Of a stretch of 64,000 nt of DNA, positions 44,244 through 54,231 are shown piece after piece (position 1 is the stretch's first letter; every line of letters begins with the position of its first letter). Source of the DNA: Paenibacillus lutrae (GTDB lineage: Bacteria > Bacillota > Bacilli > Paenibacillales > NBRC-103111); NCBI RefSeq assembly GCF_009757775.1, contig NZ_RHLK01000003.1:1-64000 (forward strand). Direction: 5' to 3'. A program made the position numbers and the translations under genes. Below the pieces are notes generated by a model. That model worked only from the letters and a program-made list of their open reading frames with translations, had not been told where the DNA came from and ran no database searches.

Positions 44244-44596
44244 TCAGCGGACTTCCCATCATTAAGCTGATGGAGAAGATTCTCAATGCGGCTGCCGTAG
44301 TCAATGGATGTGTCGAACTTGAAAATCAATTCCGGTACCTTACGAAGCCGGATTCTTTTGCCCAGTTCGGAGCGAATATAGCCGCTGGCACTTCCTAGCG
44401 CCTTCAGGGTACCTTCCTTTTGTTCGTCGGTACCCAGTACGCTCAGATAAACCTTTGCCTGCGACAAATCGTTCGTAACATCTACACCTGTAACAGTTAG
44501 AAAACCGATGCGCGGATCTTTAATTTCACTCTGCAAAATTTGGCTGATCTCTTTTTTGACTTGCTCGCCCACTCGTCCTACGCGGACTCTAGCCAT
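44240..44596 (-). CDS. rbfA: RbfA, 30S ribosome-binding factor A
   Basis: A 118-residue KH-type factor needed for late 30S maturation. The sequence opens [18 protein letters not shown] and contains [20 protein letters not shown] near residue 32. The ATG at 44596 has GAGGTGA with 8-base spacing and starts 7 bases after infB. Unlike B. subtilis no ylxP lies between infB and rbfA. Confidence 0.96.
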   Translation of the reverse strand: MARVRVGRVGEQVKKEISQILQSEIKDPRIGFLTVTGVDVTNDLSQAKVYLSVLGTDEQKEGTLKALGSASGYIRSELGKRIRLRKVPELIFKFDTSIDYGSRIENLLHQLNDGKSAE

Positions 44597-44602
44597 AGCT
44601 GA

Positions 44603-47347
44603 TCACCTCTCTACTGTTTCCATGACGAAGGCTTCAATAATGTCCCCTTCTTTGATGTCATTAAACTTCTCAAGGGAAATACCGCATTCGTAGCCTTGTG
44701 CTACTTCTTTGACATCGTCCTTAAACCGTTTCAGAGCATCAACCTTGCCTTCAAGGATAACAATGCTGTTGCGGATCAAGCGTACTTCTGCGTTACGAGA
44801 AATTTTACCCGAAGTAACCATACAACCTGCAATGGTACCAACGCCTGTAATCTTAAACGTGTTACGCACTTCCGCATGTCCGATAATATTTTCTTTAAAG
44901 ATCGGATCAAGTATACCTTTCATAGCCTGCTCGATCTCTTCAATGACGTTATAAATAATCCGGTGCAGACGAATATCTACTTTCTCCTGGTCAGCCGTAA
45001 CTTGAGCGGCCGGTTCCGGACGAACGTTGAAACCGATAATAATCGCATTAGAAGCGGATGCCAGAATGATGTCCGACTCCGTGATCGCGCCTACGCCTGT
45101 ATGAATCATTTTCACACGCGCGCCTTCAACTTCGATCTTCTCCAAAGAGCCTCTAAGAGCTTCCAGAGATCCCTGTACGTCTGCTTTGATAATGACATTG
45201 AGATCTTTGATCTCGCCTTCTTTGATATGCTTGTACAGATCGTCCAGAGTTACGCGGGAATTAGCCGTAATTTCGGACTGGCGAAGTGTAATCGCACGCT
45301 TCTCCGCGATATCGCGAGCTTTGCGCTCATCTTCGAAGACGAGGAACGGATCGCCCGCTTGCGGCACCTCGGTTAAACCGGTAATCTCAACCGGAGTGGA
45401 AGGACCCGCTTCTTTAAGACGCTTGCCTTTGTCGCTTACCATGGCACGGATCCGGCCGAAGCATACACCAGCAACAAAGCTGTCGCCGACTTTGAGCGTC
45501 CCGTGCTGGACGAGAATGCGCGCAACCGGGCCGCGGCCTTTGTCAAGCTCCGCTTCAATTACCGTACCTCTTGCACGTTTGTCCGGATTCGCTTTATATT
45601 CCTGCACTTCCGCTACGAGAAGGATCATTTCAAGCAGGTTCTCAAGGCCGATACGCTGTTTGGCGGATACTTCGCAGAAAATCGTATCGCCGCCCCACTC
45701 TTCCGGTACCAGCTCATACTCGGTAAGTGCTTGCTTAATTTTCTCGACATTCGCTTCCGGTTTGTCGATTTTGTTCACAGCTACGATAATCGGAACCCCT
45801 GCCGCTTTGGCATGAGAGATCGCTTCTACTGTTTGCGGCATAACGCCGTCGTCAGCAGCAACCACAATGATGGTAATGTCTGTAACTTGGGCTCCGCGTG
45901 CACGCATCGTTGTGAAAGCTTCGTGACCCGGAGTATCCAGGAACGTTACTTTCTTACCGCTGGCTTCAACCTGGTAGGCACCGATATGCTGCGTGATACC
46001 CCCTGCTTCGCCTTCGGTAACGCTTGTATGACGGATAGCATCGAGCAGGGTCGTTTTCCCGTGATCGACGTGACCCATAATGGTAACGACCGGCGGGCGT
46101 TCTTTGAGATCGGCTTCGTCGTCCTTTTCTTCTTCGAGCTCAAAACGGTCGTCTTCGACGCGAATCTTCAGATCCACTTCGACACCATATTCTGTCGCTA
46201 CCAGCTGAATCGTATCCAGATCAAGCTCCTGGTTGATGGTTGCCATAACTCCCAGGAAGAGAAGCTTCTTGATTACTTCCGACACGTCTTTATGAAGCAA
46301 TTTAGCGAGCTCGCCTACTGTCATATTGCCACGAACAATAATCTTCTTAGGTGTGTTGTCGATCTTCTCTTTCTTAACGAGATCCTGACCGCGTCCGCGT
46401 CCGTTATTACGTCCGCCGCGGTTATTGCCGCCGCTGCGTCCGCCGCGACCGCCGCGGCCGTCATCATAACGGCTTGAGTTCTTGCTGCGGTCATCACGGG
46501 TGCCTGGCTTGTTCTCGCCAGGACGCTGGCCGCTGCGTGCCGAATCAAACGCCGGGCGTCCATCGGTTCTGCGTTGTCCTTGGCCTGCGCTTGTGCCAGC
46601 AGGTCTGCCGGCAGTGCTAGCGCCCCCGCGGTTTTGACCGCCTTGGCCGCTGCCTTGCGGACGTTGGCCGCCGCCGCTTTGAGGACCGCGGTTAAAGCCG
46701 CCCTGACCGCCGCCTTGAGGGCGTTGTCCGCCGCCTTGGCCCTGACTGCGCGGAGCGCCGCCTTGACCTTGCGGACGCTGTCCGCTGCTCTGGCCTTGAG
46801 GGCGTTGTCCGCCGCTGCCTTGGCCCTGTGGACGCTGTCCACTGCCTTGTCCTTGCGGACGCGGGCCGCTGCCTTGCGGGCGTTGTCCGCTGCCTTGAGG
46901 ACGCTGGCCGGTACCCTGGCTGCGTGGCGCTCCGCTTTGACCGCTCGGTCTGTTGTCCGTACGAGGTGCACGGTTATCTGGAGAGCCTTGAGGACGAGTG
47001 TCCTCTCTTTTCGGCTGCTCCTGCCCAGCTTGTGCTGCAGGCTGCTTAGCACTCACCTCTGCTTTGGGTGCTGGCTGGTTGGTCTTATCTTGTTTGGGTT
47101 GGTTTGAATTGGTAGAACTCACGTTACCTCCATCTGATCCTGCCCGTTTGGCAGCCGCATTTGCTTTAATGTCATGAAAGAATTTCTCAACGCTGCTGAC
47201 AGCATTGTTCTCCATGACGCTCATGTGGTTGTTTACGGGGATATTCAAACGCTTCAGGATCGTTATAATTTCCTTGCTGCTCATATTCAAAGATTTGGCA
47301 TATTCATAAACCCGAAGTTTATCCTTAGGATCTTGTTTATTTGTCAA
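44603..47347 (-). CDS. infB: Translation initiation factor IF-2
   Basis: A 914-residue GTPase that places initiator tRNA on the ribosome. An N-terminal IF2-N domain (about 8-60, [15 protein letters not shown]) precedes a long basic, Gly/Gln/Arg/Pro-rich linker (about 80-325), a second IF2-N domain (about 335-385), the G domain (G1 [13 protein letters not shown]3 DTPGHEAF, G4 NKID) and the C1/C2 domains. The start is put at the TTG at 47347, 9 bases from GGAGG; the ATG 6 bases upstream is only 3 bases from it. The linker holds nine RPQG units. rbfA follows and ylxQ precedes. Confidence 0.97.
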   Translation of the reverse strand: MTNKQDPKDKLRVYEYAKSLNMSSKEIITILKRLNIPVNNHMSVMENNAVSSVEKFFHDIKANAAAKRAGSDGGNVSSTNSNQPKQDKTNQPAPKAEVSAKQPAAQAGQEQPKREDTRPQGSPDNRAPRTDNRPSGQSGAPRSQGTGQRPQGSGQRPQGSGPRPQGQGSGQRPQGQGSGGQRPQGQSSGQRPQGQGGAPRSQGQGGGQRPQGGGQGGFNRGPQSGGGQRPQGSGQGGQNRGGASTAGRPAGTSAGQGQRRTDGRPAFDSARSGQRPGENKPGTRDDRSKNSSRYDDGRGGRGGRSGGNNRGGRNNGRGRGQDLVKKEKIDNTPKKIIVRGNMTVGELAKLLHKDVSEVIKKLLFLGVMATINQELDLDTIQLVATEYGVEVDLKIRVEDDRFELEEEKDDEADLKERPPVVTIMGHVDHGKTTLLDAIRHTSVTEGEAGGITQHIGAYQVEASGKKVTFLDTPGHEAFTTMRARGAQVTDITIIVVAADDGVMPQTVEAISHAKAAGVPIIVAVNKIDKPEANVEKIKQALTEYELVPEEWGGDTIFCEVSAKQRIGLENLLEMILLVAEVQEYKANPDKRARGTVIEAELDKGRGPVARILVQHGTLKVGDSFVAGVCFGRIRAMVSDKGKRLKEAGPSTPVEITGLTEVPQAGDPFLVFEDERKARDIAEKRAITLRQSEITANSRVTLDDLYKHIKEGEIKDLNVIIKADVQGSLEALRGSLEKIEVEGARVKMIHTGVGAITESDIILASASNAIIIGFNVRPEPAAQVTADQEKVDIRLHRIIYNVIEEIEQAMKGILDPIFKENIIGHAEVRNTFKITGVGTIAGCMVTSGKISRNAEVRLIRNSIVILEGKVDALKRFKDDVKEVAQGYECGISLEKFNDIKEGDIIEAFVMETVER
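46640..46925 (-). repeat. RPQG-coding repeat in infB
   Basis: Eight of the nine RPQG tetrapeptides in IF-2 occur here in units such as SGQRPQG and GQRPQGQGS. The DNA is a GC-rich imperfect tandem repeat that leaves other frames open on both strands. Confidence 0.85.
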
Positions 47348-47369
47348 ACCCATTCACCTCCGCGGGTCG

Positions 47370-47672
47370 TTAAACCCGATACTTTTGCAGCATCTTTGCG
47401 AAGCCGGCGTCAACGACGGCAATCGTGACTCGCGCTTCCTTACCAATGCTGGCTCCAAGTTCCTCGCGGTTGCCTAGCACCAGCAAAGGGACGTCGTATG
47501 AACGGCATTTGTCCTGAAACTTCTTGTTCGTATTATCAGCCGCGTCTTCCGCTATGATAACCAATTTGGCGTTACCCGATCGAATCGCTTTAAGAACGGT
47601 TTCTTCTCCGGTAACAAGTTTGCCGGCTCTCATCGCCAGCCCTAAATTCGAAAAATATTTAGAATTCGTCAT
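47370..47672 (-). CDS. ylxQ: YlxQ, L7Ae-family RNA-binding protein
   Basis: A protein of about 100 residues with the L7Ae/L30e fold: YFSNLGLAMRAGKLVTGEE, then AKLVIIAEDAADNT and EARVTIAVVDAGFA. Family members bind kink-turn RNA; YlxQ-type proteins are thought to interact with ribosomal or RNase P RNA. It overlaps the end of rnpM by 14 bases. The start could be at 47672 or 47684; neither has a strong site, and coupling to rnpM is likely. infB follows after 22 bases. Confidence 0.88.
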   Translation of the reverse strand: MTNSKYFSNLGLAMRAGKLVTGEETVLKAIRSGNAKLVIIAEDAADNTNKKFQDKCRSYDVPLLVLGNREELGASIGKEARVTIAVVDAGFAKMLQKYRV

Positions 47673-47973
47673 CGTCCATCCCATCTTTACCTGCATGAAA
47701 TTCTTCTTCCACTTGGATAAAATCCTGCTCAAGCTGGTCGTAAATGGGGGCGCCTACGGGCTGTTTAAGCGCGCGGTCCAGCGCCTTGGATTTCTTGGCA
47801 AGTTTAAAGCAAGCCACTTTACCGCACAAATAAGCACCTCTGCCGGATTTTTTGCCTTTCAAATCGATCTGTGTTTCGCCTTCCGGCGTACGGACAACAC
47901 GAATCAATTCTTTCTTGGGCATCATTTCCTGGCAGGCTACGCATTTGCGCATAGGGATTTTCCGCGTTTTCAC
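47659..47973 (-). CDS. rnpM: RnpM (YlxR), RNase P modulator
   Basis: A 104-residue protein of the YlxR (DUF448) family. The characteristic MRKCVACQEMMPKKELIRVVR opens the protein, and the GRGAYLC motif lies near residue 45. In B. subtilis YlxR binds RNase P RNA and reduces its activity. The C-terminus is an acidic tail (about 80-104) longer than in B. subtilis. The start is a GTG at 47973 with GAGGTGA about 7 bases upstream. It lies between nusA and ylxQ, the standard order. Confidence 0.93.
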   Translation of the reverse strand: MKTRKIPMRKCVACQEMMPKKELIRVVRTPEGETQIDLKGKKSGRGAYLCGKVACFKLAKKSKALDRALKQPVGAPIYDQLEQDFIQVEEEFHAGKDGMDDDEF

Positions 47974-47999
47974 GTCATCTTCACCTCGCCCCGCCGGCG

Positions 48000-49097
48000 T
48001 CAGTCAATGCTGACGGAATCTTGATGCATTTCCTCGACTTGCGTTCTCGGACGGCCGTATTCCTGCTCCGCCTGAGCCTCGCTTTTAATATCGATTTTCC
48101 AGCCTGTCAGTTTGGCTGCCAGACGTGCATTCTGGCCTTTAATCCCGATAGCGAGGGAAAGCTGATAGTCAGGAACGATCACGCGGGCCATTTTCTCGTT
48201 CTCGAACACGTTGACTTCCAAGACTTTAGAAGGGCTTAGCGCGTTAGCAACATACTCTTCCACGCTTTCCATCCAACGTACGATATCGATTTTCTCTCCG
48301 CGCAATTCGCCGACGATCGTCTGTACGCGCAAGCCTTTAGGGCCTACACAGGAACCCACCGGATCCACTTCGTCATTGCGCGAATGAACGGCAATCTTGG
48401 AACGGAAGCCCGCTTCGCGTGCGACGGATTTAATTTCAACGACACCCTCATAGATTTCAGGAACCTCGAGTTCGAATAGCCGCTTCAATAAACCAGGGTG
48501 AGTACGCGAAAGAATGATTTGAGGGCCTTTGGTCGTATTTTCCACTTTCGTGATATACGCCTTAACCCGTTCCCCTTGTTTGAACTTCTCGTTCGGCATA
48601 ACTTCAGTGAGCGGAAGAACCGCTTCCACTTTACCAAGATCGATATAATAGTGACGCTGATCTTGACGCTGGACGATCCCTGTTACAATATCTTCTTCTT
48701 TTTCAATAAAAGCATTGTAAATAAGTCCCCGTTCCGCTTCACGTATGCGTTGTGTAACCACTTGTTTAGCGGTTTGCGCGGCAATACGTCCAAAATCGCG
48801 CGGTGTCACTTCAATCTCTACGATATCATCAAGCACATAGTTCTGATTTATTTCACGTGCAGCATGAAGCGAAATTTCAAGCCTCGCATCAAGTACATCC
48901 TCCACGACGGTTTTACGAGCATAGACGCGGATGACGCCTGTTTGTCTGTTAATATCAACGCGGACGTTCTGCGCCGTATTAAAATTTCGTTTATAGCTGG
49001 AAATCATCGCGGCTTCAATCGCATCAATGAGAAGTTCCTTTGAAATCCCTTTCTCTCTTTCGATCTCAGCCAACGCTTCGATAAAATCCATGTTCAT
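48000..49097 (-). CDS. nusA: Transcription termination/antitermination factor NusA
   Basis: A 365-residue RNA polymerase-binding factor. The N-terminal polymerase-binding domain (about 1-125) is followed by an S1 domain (about 135-200) and two KH domains (about 230-345, including VGSCVGPKGLRVQTIVGEL and AIGIKGQNARLAAKLTGW). As usual in Bacillota there is no C-terminal acidic repeat. The ATG at 49097 has a G-rich site about 12 bases away; the ATG 6 bases later is an alternative. It follows rimP after 48 bases. Confidence 0.97.
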   Translation of the reverse strand: MNMDFIEALAEIEREKGISKELLIDAIEAAMISSYKRNFNTAQNVRVDINRQTGVIRVYARKTVVEDVLDARLEISLHAAREINQNYVLDDIVEIEVTPRDFGRIAAQTAKQVVTQRIREAERGLIYNAFIEKEEDIVTGIVQRQDQRHYYIDLGKVEAVLPLTEVMPNEKFKQGERVKAYITKVENTTKGPQIILSRTHPGLLKRLFELEVPEIYEGVVEIKSVAREAGFRSKIAVHSRNDEVDPVGSCVGPKGLRVQTIVGELRGEKIDIVRWMESVEEYVANALSPSKVLEVNVFENEKMARVIVPDYQLSLAIGIKGQNARLAAKLTGWKIDIKSEAQAEQEYGRPRTQVEEMHQDSVSID

Positions 49098-49145
49098 TTG
49101 AACCCAATTCCCCCTTTCAATGCTTCGCAGACGCGATAAATCGCA

Positions 49146-49604
49146 TCAGAATACGATGGCAAGCCTCGCGCTGGCCACTTTGCCGTATGGGATCGCGCTT
49201 CGTGTTTTGCCGGTCTGCACGACTAGTTCTTCATCGTCGAACGACAGAAGCTCGCCTTCGAATTCCTTGCTATTGTCAATTGGCTCGTATGTAGTGATAA
49301 ACACATGTTTGCCAACAGCCTTCTTAATATCTTCCGGTTTTTTAAGCGGCCTCTCGGCTCCCGGTGAAGAGACTTCCAGGAAATAAGCCGTCGATATCGG
49401 ATCGTTGTCATCAAGTTTTGAGCTGAGATATTCGCTGACACGGCCGCAATCATCTATGTCAATGCCGCCTTCTTTGTCTACGAATACACGAAGAAACCAG
49501 TTGCTTCCCTCTTTAACATATTCGATGTCAACCAGCTCAAAGCCTTGTTCGTTTAAGTAATCCTGGAGCATATCTTCTATGACGGTTTTAATTGGTGAAT
49601 TCAT
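49146..49604 (-). CDS. rimP: RimP, ribosome maturation factor
   Basis: A 152-residue factor for 30S assembly. The sequence has LVDIEYVKEGSNWFLRVFVD near residue 24, DDCGRVSEYLSSKLD and SPGAERPLKKPED, all typical. The ATG at 49604 has GGAGGG about 10 bases upstream; the frame continues to 49721, but that part is the leader RNA. It is the first gene of the rimP-nusA-rnpM-ylxQ-infB-rbfA-nrnA-truB unit and has a strong promoter. Confidence 0.96.
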   Translation of the reverse strand: MNSPIKTVIEDMLQDYLNEQGFELVDIEYVKEGSNWFLRVFVDKEGGIDIDDCGRVSEYLSSKLDDNDPISTAYFLEVSSPGAERPLKKPEDIKKAVGKHVFITTYEPIDNSKEFEGELLSFDDEELVVQTGKTRSAIPYGKVASARLAIVF

Positions 49605-49668
49605 TTTCTCTCTACCCTCCTGTATGACCTTCCCGGTAAACCTGCCAAAAAGTCTAAGCAAAATGTAA

Positions 49669-49688
49669 AGAGTGGGTCGCCCCACTCT
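49669..49688 (-). promoter_or_regulatory. GNRA-capped hairpin in the rimP leader
   Basis: In the transcript, AGAGTGGG pairs perfectly with CCCACTCT around a GCGA tetraloop, followed by TTACATTTT. It lies about 35 bases from the start of transcription and may act as an attenuator or an mRNA-stabilising hairpin. Confidence 0.55.
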
Positions 49689-49726
49689 CCGGTTCACAGT
49701 CGATATCCTCATTATTGCCAAGAAAA

Positions 49727-49756
49727 ATTATACCATAACCATGTAAACCTTGACAA
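49727..49756 (-). promoter_or_regulatory. Sigma-A promoter of the rimP-nusA-infB operon
   Basis: A perfect -10 TATAAT (49727-49732) with a TG extension and -35 TTGTCA (49751-49756) at 18 bases. Confidence 0.8.
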
Positions 49757-49802
49757 TAGCAAGAAAATGATAGGACACTGCCGCAAAAGGCTTCATGACC
49801 GA

Positions 49803-52800
49803 TTAAAACAGCGATAGCTGGTTAGATTCGGGCAGTCCACGGAAACAACCCATACTGCCGAGCAGTTCAACGACGGTCTTGGAAGCTTTGGATTTCGTCT
49901 GGAAATCTTCTATCGAAAGGAAGTCGCCGTTTTCCTTGGAAGCGGCGATATTACGCGCAGCATTTTCACCAATACCCGGAACGGCTGAGAATGGAGGAAT
50001 GAGAGAATCTCCATCAATAATAAATTTCGTCGCCTCTGACCGATACAAGTCGATCGGCTTGAAGCTGAAACCTCTCGCCGTCATCTCCAGAGCCATCTCC
50101 AAAATCGAGACCATCGCTTTCTCTTTCGGAAGTGCCTGGAAGCCTTTGTCCTCGATCTCAATCAGTTTTTTCATGATCGCATCATAGCCCTGACAAAGAA
50201 GTTCGAGGTCAAAGTCTTCTGCCCGGACCGTAAAATAAGTCGCATAGTACGCGATTGGATAATAGACTTTGAAATACGCCGTTCTTACAGCTGAAATAAC
50301 ATACGCTGCGGCATGGGCTTTCGGGAACATATACTCGATCCGCTCACAGGATTCAATGTACCAGTCCGGAACATTATGCTTCTTCATATCCTGCTTCCAC
50401 TCGTCAGTCAGCCCTTTACCTTTACGTACACTCTCCGTAATTTTAAAGGCAAGACCGGCATCCATACCCGCTTTATAGATGAGAAACAGCATAATATCAT
50501 CCCGGCAGCCGATAACCGTCTTAATGTTGCAGATTCCTTTGCGGATGAGTTCCTGAGCATTCCCCAGCCAGACTCCCGTACCGTGAGAAAGTCCCGAAAT
50601 CTGAAGTAAATCCGCAAAGCTGGTCGGGTTGGTTTCATGAAGCATTTGACGAACGAATTTCGTTCCCATCTCGGGAACTCCGTAGGTCGCGACAGGGGTG
50701 CGGATCTTGTCCGGAGTGACCTCAATGGCGTCCGTGGAATGGAAGATGCTCATTACCTTCGTGTCATTCATCGGAATGGTCGTCGGATCAACACCCGTCA
50801 AATCCTGAAGCATCCGCATCATGGTCGGATCGTCGTGTCCAAGGATATCGAGCTTAAGCAAGTTGGCGTCAAAAGCATGATAGTCAAAGTGCGTCGTTTT
50901 CCATTCCGAGGTTTTGTCATCCGCCGGAAACTGGACGGGCGTAATATCATCCACTTCCATATAATCCGGAACGACAACAATCCCGCCCGGATGCTGGCCC
51001 GTACTCCGCTTCACACCTGTGCAGCCGGATGCCAGTCTGACGATCTCCGCATTCCGCCATTTCTGGCCTTGGCTTTCTTCATACTTCTTTACGTAGCCAA
51101 AAGCTGTTTTCTCGGCAATCGTACCGATCGTTCCCGCTCGGAATACACTTTTCTCACCGAACAATTCTTTGGTATAGTTATGGGCTACAGGCTGATATTC
51201 GCCTGAAAAGTTCAAGTCAATATCCGGAACTTTGTCCCCCTTGAAGCCTAGGAACGTTTCAAACGGAATGTCCTGGCCTTCCCCTTTGAGCTTGTGGCCG
51301 CAGGCCGGACAGACTTTATCCGGCAAATCGAAGCCGCTCGGTATACTACCGTCCATGATCCATTCACTATGCTTGCAGCTTCCGCAAATATAATGCGGCG
51401 GCAGCGGATTTACTTCCGAAATACCGAGGAAAGTCGCGACGACAGAAGAACCTACCGATCCCCGCGAGCCGACAAGATACCCGTCTTCATTAGATTTTTT
51501 GACAAGTCTTTCTGAAATCAGGTAGTTGGCGGAGAAGCCGTATTTGATGATCGGAACGAGTTCCTTCTCCAAGCGGGCTACTACAACTTCCGGCAGTTCT
51601 TCTCCATAAATGCTGCGGGCCGTTGCATAGCAGGTATTCCTAATCTCCTCGTCCGCTCCTTCAATGATCGGCGTAAAGAGTTTGCTCGGAAATAATTCGA
51701 TCTCCTCAAACCGTTCTGCCAATTCATTGGTATTCGTTACTACAACTTCCTTGGCTTTGCTCTCCCCCAGAAATTTGAATTCCTCCAACATTTCACGGGT
51801 TGTGCGGAAGTGGGCATCCGGCTTTTTCATATCCTTAAGCGGACTAAAGCCTGTAATCCCGTTAATCGTAATGTCACGCGACATTTTCTCACGGGGCTCC
51901 AGGTAGTGAACATTGCCTGTAGCAATAACAGGCTTGCCCTGCTTCATTCCTATGGCAACTACACGCTTAACCGCATCTTCCAGGTCCGCCCTGCTGCCCA
52001 CAAGGCCCTTGTCCACCAGATGCATGTTGTAGCTGACCGGCTGGATTTCGAGAACGTCATAGAATTCAGCTACCGTTTCCGCTTCTTCTTCTGACTTATT
52101 CAGAACCGTTTCGAAAAACTCACCTTTCTCGCAACCCGATGCTATCAGAAGTCCCTCACGGAGCTCAACGAGCTTGCTTTTGGGAATACGGGCGACTTTG
52201 TTGAAATATTCCGTATGGGAAAGCGAGATCAGCTTGAATAAATTCTTCTTGCCAACCGCATTCGTGGCGTAAATACAGCAGTGAAACGGCCTTTGATTGG
52301 AGAGATCCTTGCCGACGTGATCGTTCAGCCGCATTACATTAGTGATTTGACGCTCATAACCTTCATTAATCAAATGATAAAGGACGTGGCCGAGTGCAAT
52401 GGAGTCATCAATCGCGCGGTGATGATTCTCCAGAGAAACTTTGAATTTATCGGATAAAGTATTCAACCGGTGATTCTTCATGGAAGGAAAAAGAAGACGC
52501 GCCATCTCCAAAGTGTCCACAACGGCGTTGGTCAGTTCCGGATGGCCGAGTTTTTTCAGATTCGCTTGAATGAACCCGATATCAAACCTGGCATTGTGCG
52601 CAACGAGAACGGCATCCTCAATAAATTCAATGAATTTAGGAAGCTCATCTTCAAGCTCGGGTGCATTTACAACCATATCATCCGAAATATTCGTCAACTG
52701 CTGGATGTGATAAGGAATCTTCTCGTGCGGGTTAATGAAAGTGGCGAAACGCCCGATTTCCTTACCTTCCTGCATTTTAACGCCTGCGATTTCAATGATT

Positions 52801-54104
52801 TTGTTATTCATGACAGAAAGACCCGTCGTCTCAATATCAAAAACTACATAAGTCGCCGTTTTTAAATCGGCATCTATCGGATTCAAGACGATGGGAACGG
52901 AATCGTTCACCACGTTGGCCTCTACTCCGTAAATCACCTTCACTCCGTGTTTCTTGCCTGCTTTATTCGCATCTGGAAAACACTGCACCCCGCTGTGATC
53001 GGTTACCGCGATAGCTTTATGTCCCCATTTGGCTGCTGTTTTAATATATTGATCGATGGGAGTGATCCCGTCCATCGTGCTCATGGAAGTGTGTAAATGA
53101 AATTCAACCCGCTTCTCTTCCGCATCATCCATGCGTCCTTTGGGCGCCAGCACTTCATTGATGTCAGAAGGAATCATTACCAGCTCGGGCACCATCATAA
53201 AACGGTCATACTCAACCCGGCCTCTTGCCCTAATCCACGTTCCGTTGGACAGCAAATTCAAGATACGGACATCCTCTTTCGTTTTGCCAAAACATTTCAG
53301 CATGATCGAGTCGGTGTAGTCCGTTACATTAAAGGAATAGAGTGTGCTGCCGTTCCGGAGTTCTTTAACTTCCAGACCGAATACGGTCCCTTGAATCGTC
53401 ACTTTCTTCTCTTCTTCTACAACGTTCTGAATCGGGACCGGCACGTCCTTAATGTCATAACCGACCATTAAGCGCACATCGGCATCCGGTATCGCGGAAG
53501 TCATCTCCTGCTCGATGGACTGCATGATTTCTTGGGTAACCTGCTTTTCTTCTTCTACGATCTTTTTAGCGAAACGTTCGAATTCTTCCCCGTTCTTCTC
53601 ACTCACGGCATACTTAACCGTAAACTCCGTTTTAAAATAATCCATGAAGAAAGACTTTACCCATGCGTCCATGTTTTTCTTTTTGGCCAGCTCAAAACCG
53701 ATTTGATCAAGAAGGATAAGGGTCAACTGATTGCCGCTGACTTCAATCTGGGCTTTGCTGAGCCATCCGTTTACCGTTACCGCTTCACGCTGAACCCATT
53801 CAAGAAAGAGACTCCAGTACTCCTCTACCAATTTTGCCGGATCCGCTTGCTCCATGTGCAGCACGAAGCGGGTTTTGGCTATGTGAGCAAATTTTTCCTG
53901 TATATGACGACAAAAAGAGCGATAAACATCCTGAGGCACAAAATCTTGTTTCACTAAGTGAAACTTCCACTCGCGGTTTTTACGACTGATTTCGACCTTA
54001 TCGATATAGCCGTCGGCAAAATATGTCGAAGCCATATCGACAGAAATATCAGCCTGCTTCATTAAAAGCTCAAACCGCTGTCTCTGGTCTGGTGTATGAC
54101 TCAT
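49803..54104 (-). CDS. polC: DNA polymerase III PolC
   Basis: A 1433-residue replicative polymerase of the Gram-positive PolC type. In order: N-terminal domains, an OB fold (about 230-320), a PHP domain split by the exonuclease (HLHTSMSTMDGI near residue 335), the 3'-5' proofreading exonuclease (DIETTGLS near 420, HNARFDIGF near 505), the zinc-containing palm region (CGSCKH and CPACGHK near 910-940), the polymerase motif PDIDLNFSGEYQP near 970, and the C-terminal helix-hairpin-helix and beta-binding QLSLF at the very end. The ATG at 54104 has GGAGGAGG at good spacing. proS lies upstream, rimP downstream. Confidence 0.98.
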   Translation of the reverse strand: MSHTPDQRQRFELLMKQADISVDMASTYFADGYIDKVEISRKNREWKFHLVKQDFVPQDVYRSFCRHIQEKFAHIAKTRFVLHMEQADPAKLVEEYWSLFLEWVQREAVTVNGWLSKAQIEVSGNQLTLILLDQIGFELAKKKNMDAWVKSFFMDYFKTEFTVKYAVSEKNGEEFERFAKKIVEEEKQVTQEIMQSIEQEMTSAIPDADVRLMVGYDIKDVPVPIQNVVEEEKKVTIQGTVFGLEVKELRNGSTLYSFNVTDYTDSIMLKCFGKTKEDVRILNLLSNGTWIRARGRVEYDRFMMVPELVMIPSDINEVLAPKGRMDDAEEKRVEFHLHTSMSTMDGITPIDQYIKTAAKWGHKAIAVTDHSGVQCFPDANKAGKKHGVKVIYGVEANVVNDSVPIVLNPIDADLKTATYVVFDIETTGLSVMNNKIIEIAGVKMQEGKEIGRFATFINPHEKIPYHIQQLTNISDDMVVNAPELEDELPKFIEFIEDAVLVAHNARFDIGFIQANLKKLGHPELTNAVVDTLEMARLLFPSMKNHRLNTLSDKFKVSLENHHRAIDDSIALGHVLYHLINEGYERQITNVMRLNDHVGKDLSNQRPFHCCIYATNAVGKKNLFKLISLSHTEYFNKVARIPKSKLVELREGLLIASGCEKGEFFETVLNKSEEEAETVAEFYDVLEIQPVSYNMHLVDKGLVGSRADLEDAVKRVVAIGMKQGKPVIATGNVHYLEPREKMSRDITINGITGFSPLKDMKKPDAHFRTTREMLEEFKFLGESKAKEVVVTNTNELAERFEEIELFPSKLFTPIIEGADEEIRNTCYATARSIYGEELPEVVVARLEKELVPIIKYGFSANYLISERLVKKSNEDGYLVGSRGSVGSSVVATFLGISEVNPLPPHYICGSCKHSEWIMDGSIPSGFDLPDKVCPACGHKLKGEGQDIPFETFLGFKGDKVPDIDLNFSGEYQPVAHNYTKELFGEKSVFRAGTIGTIAEKTAFGYVKKYEESQGQKWRNAEIVRLASGCTGVKRSTGQHPGGIVVVPDYMEVDDITPVQFPADDKTSEWKTTHFDYHAFDANLLKLDILGHDDPTMMRMLQDLTGVDPTTIPMNDTKVMSIFHSTDAIEVTPDKIRTPVATYGVPEMGTKFVRQMLHETNPTSFADLLQISGLSHGTGVWLGNAQELIRKGICNIKTVIGCRDDIMLFLIYKAGMDAGLAFKITESVRKGKGLTDEWKQDMKKHNVPDWYIESCERIEYMFPKAHAAAYVISAVRTAYFKVYYPIAYYATYFTVRAEDFDLELLCQGYDAIMKKLIEIEDKGFQALPKEKAMVSILEMALEMTARGFSFKPIDLYRSEATKFIIDGDSLIPPFSAVPGIGENAARNIAASKENGDFLSIEDFQTKSKASKTVVELLGSMGCFRGLPESNQLSLF

Positions 54105-54154
54105 AATATCCTCCTCCAAGCTTTCCGAGTGAAAGCTGCTAAGCACAAGCCCGG

Positions 54155-54193
54155 AAAAAGAAAAGGGCAAAAGAGAGTATCTCGTTTGCCCTT
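54155..54193 (-). terminator. Terminator of proS
   Basis: Stem AAGGGCAA/TTGCCCTT (54163-54170 with 54186-54193) extended by GAGA/CTCT pairing, followed by a T-rich tract on the minus strand. It lies between proS and polC. Confidence 0.8.
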
Positions 54194-54231
54194 CATTCAA
54201 GATCTAAAAAACGTAATCAAACACAATAAAA

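Noticed and set aside
45503-46477. 324-codon plus-strand frame opposite infB
   Set aside because: Antisense shadow of the conserved G domain region; no family resemblance.
46640-46925. Possible CRISPR-like or satellite repeat
   Set aside because: Units are short, in frame and encode RPQG within infB; there are no uniform spacers.
46574-47107. Open frame of 177 codons on the plus strand (and a 243-codon alternative minus-strand frame) across infB
   Set aside because: Ala/Leu-rich shadows of the repetitive infB linker; no ribosome binding site, and codon use follows the repeat.
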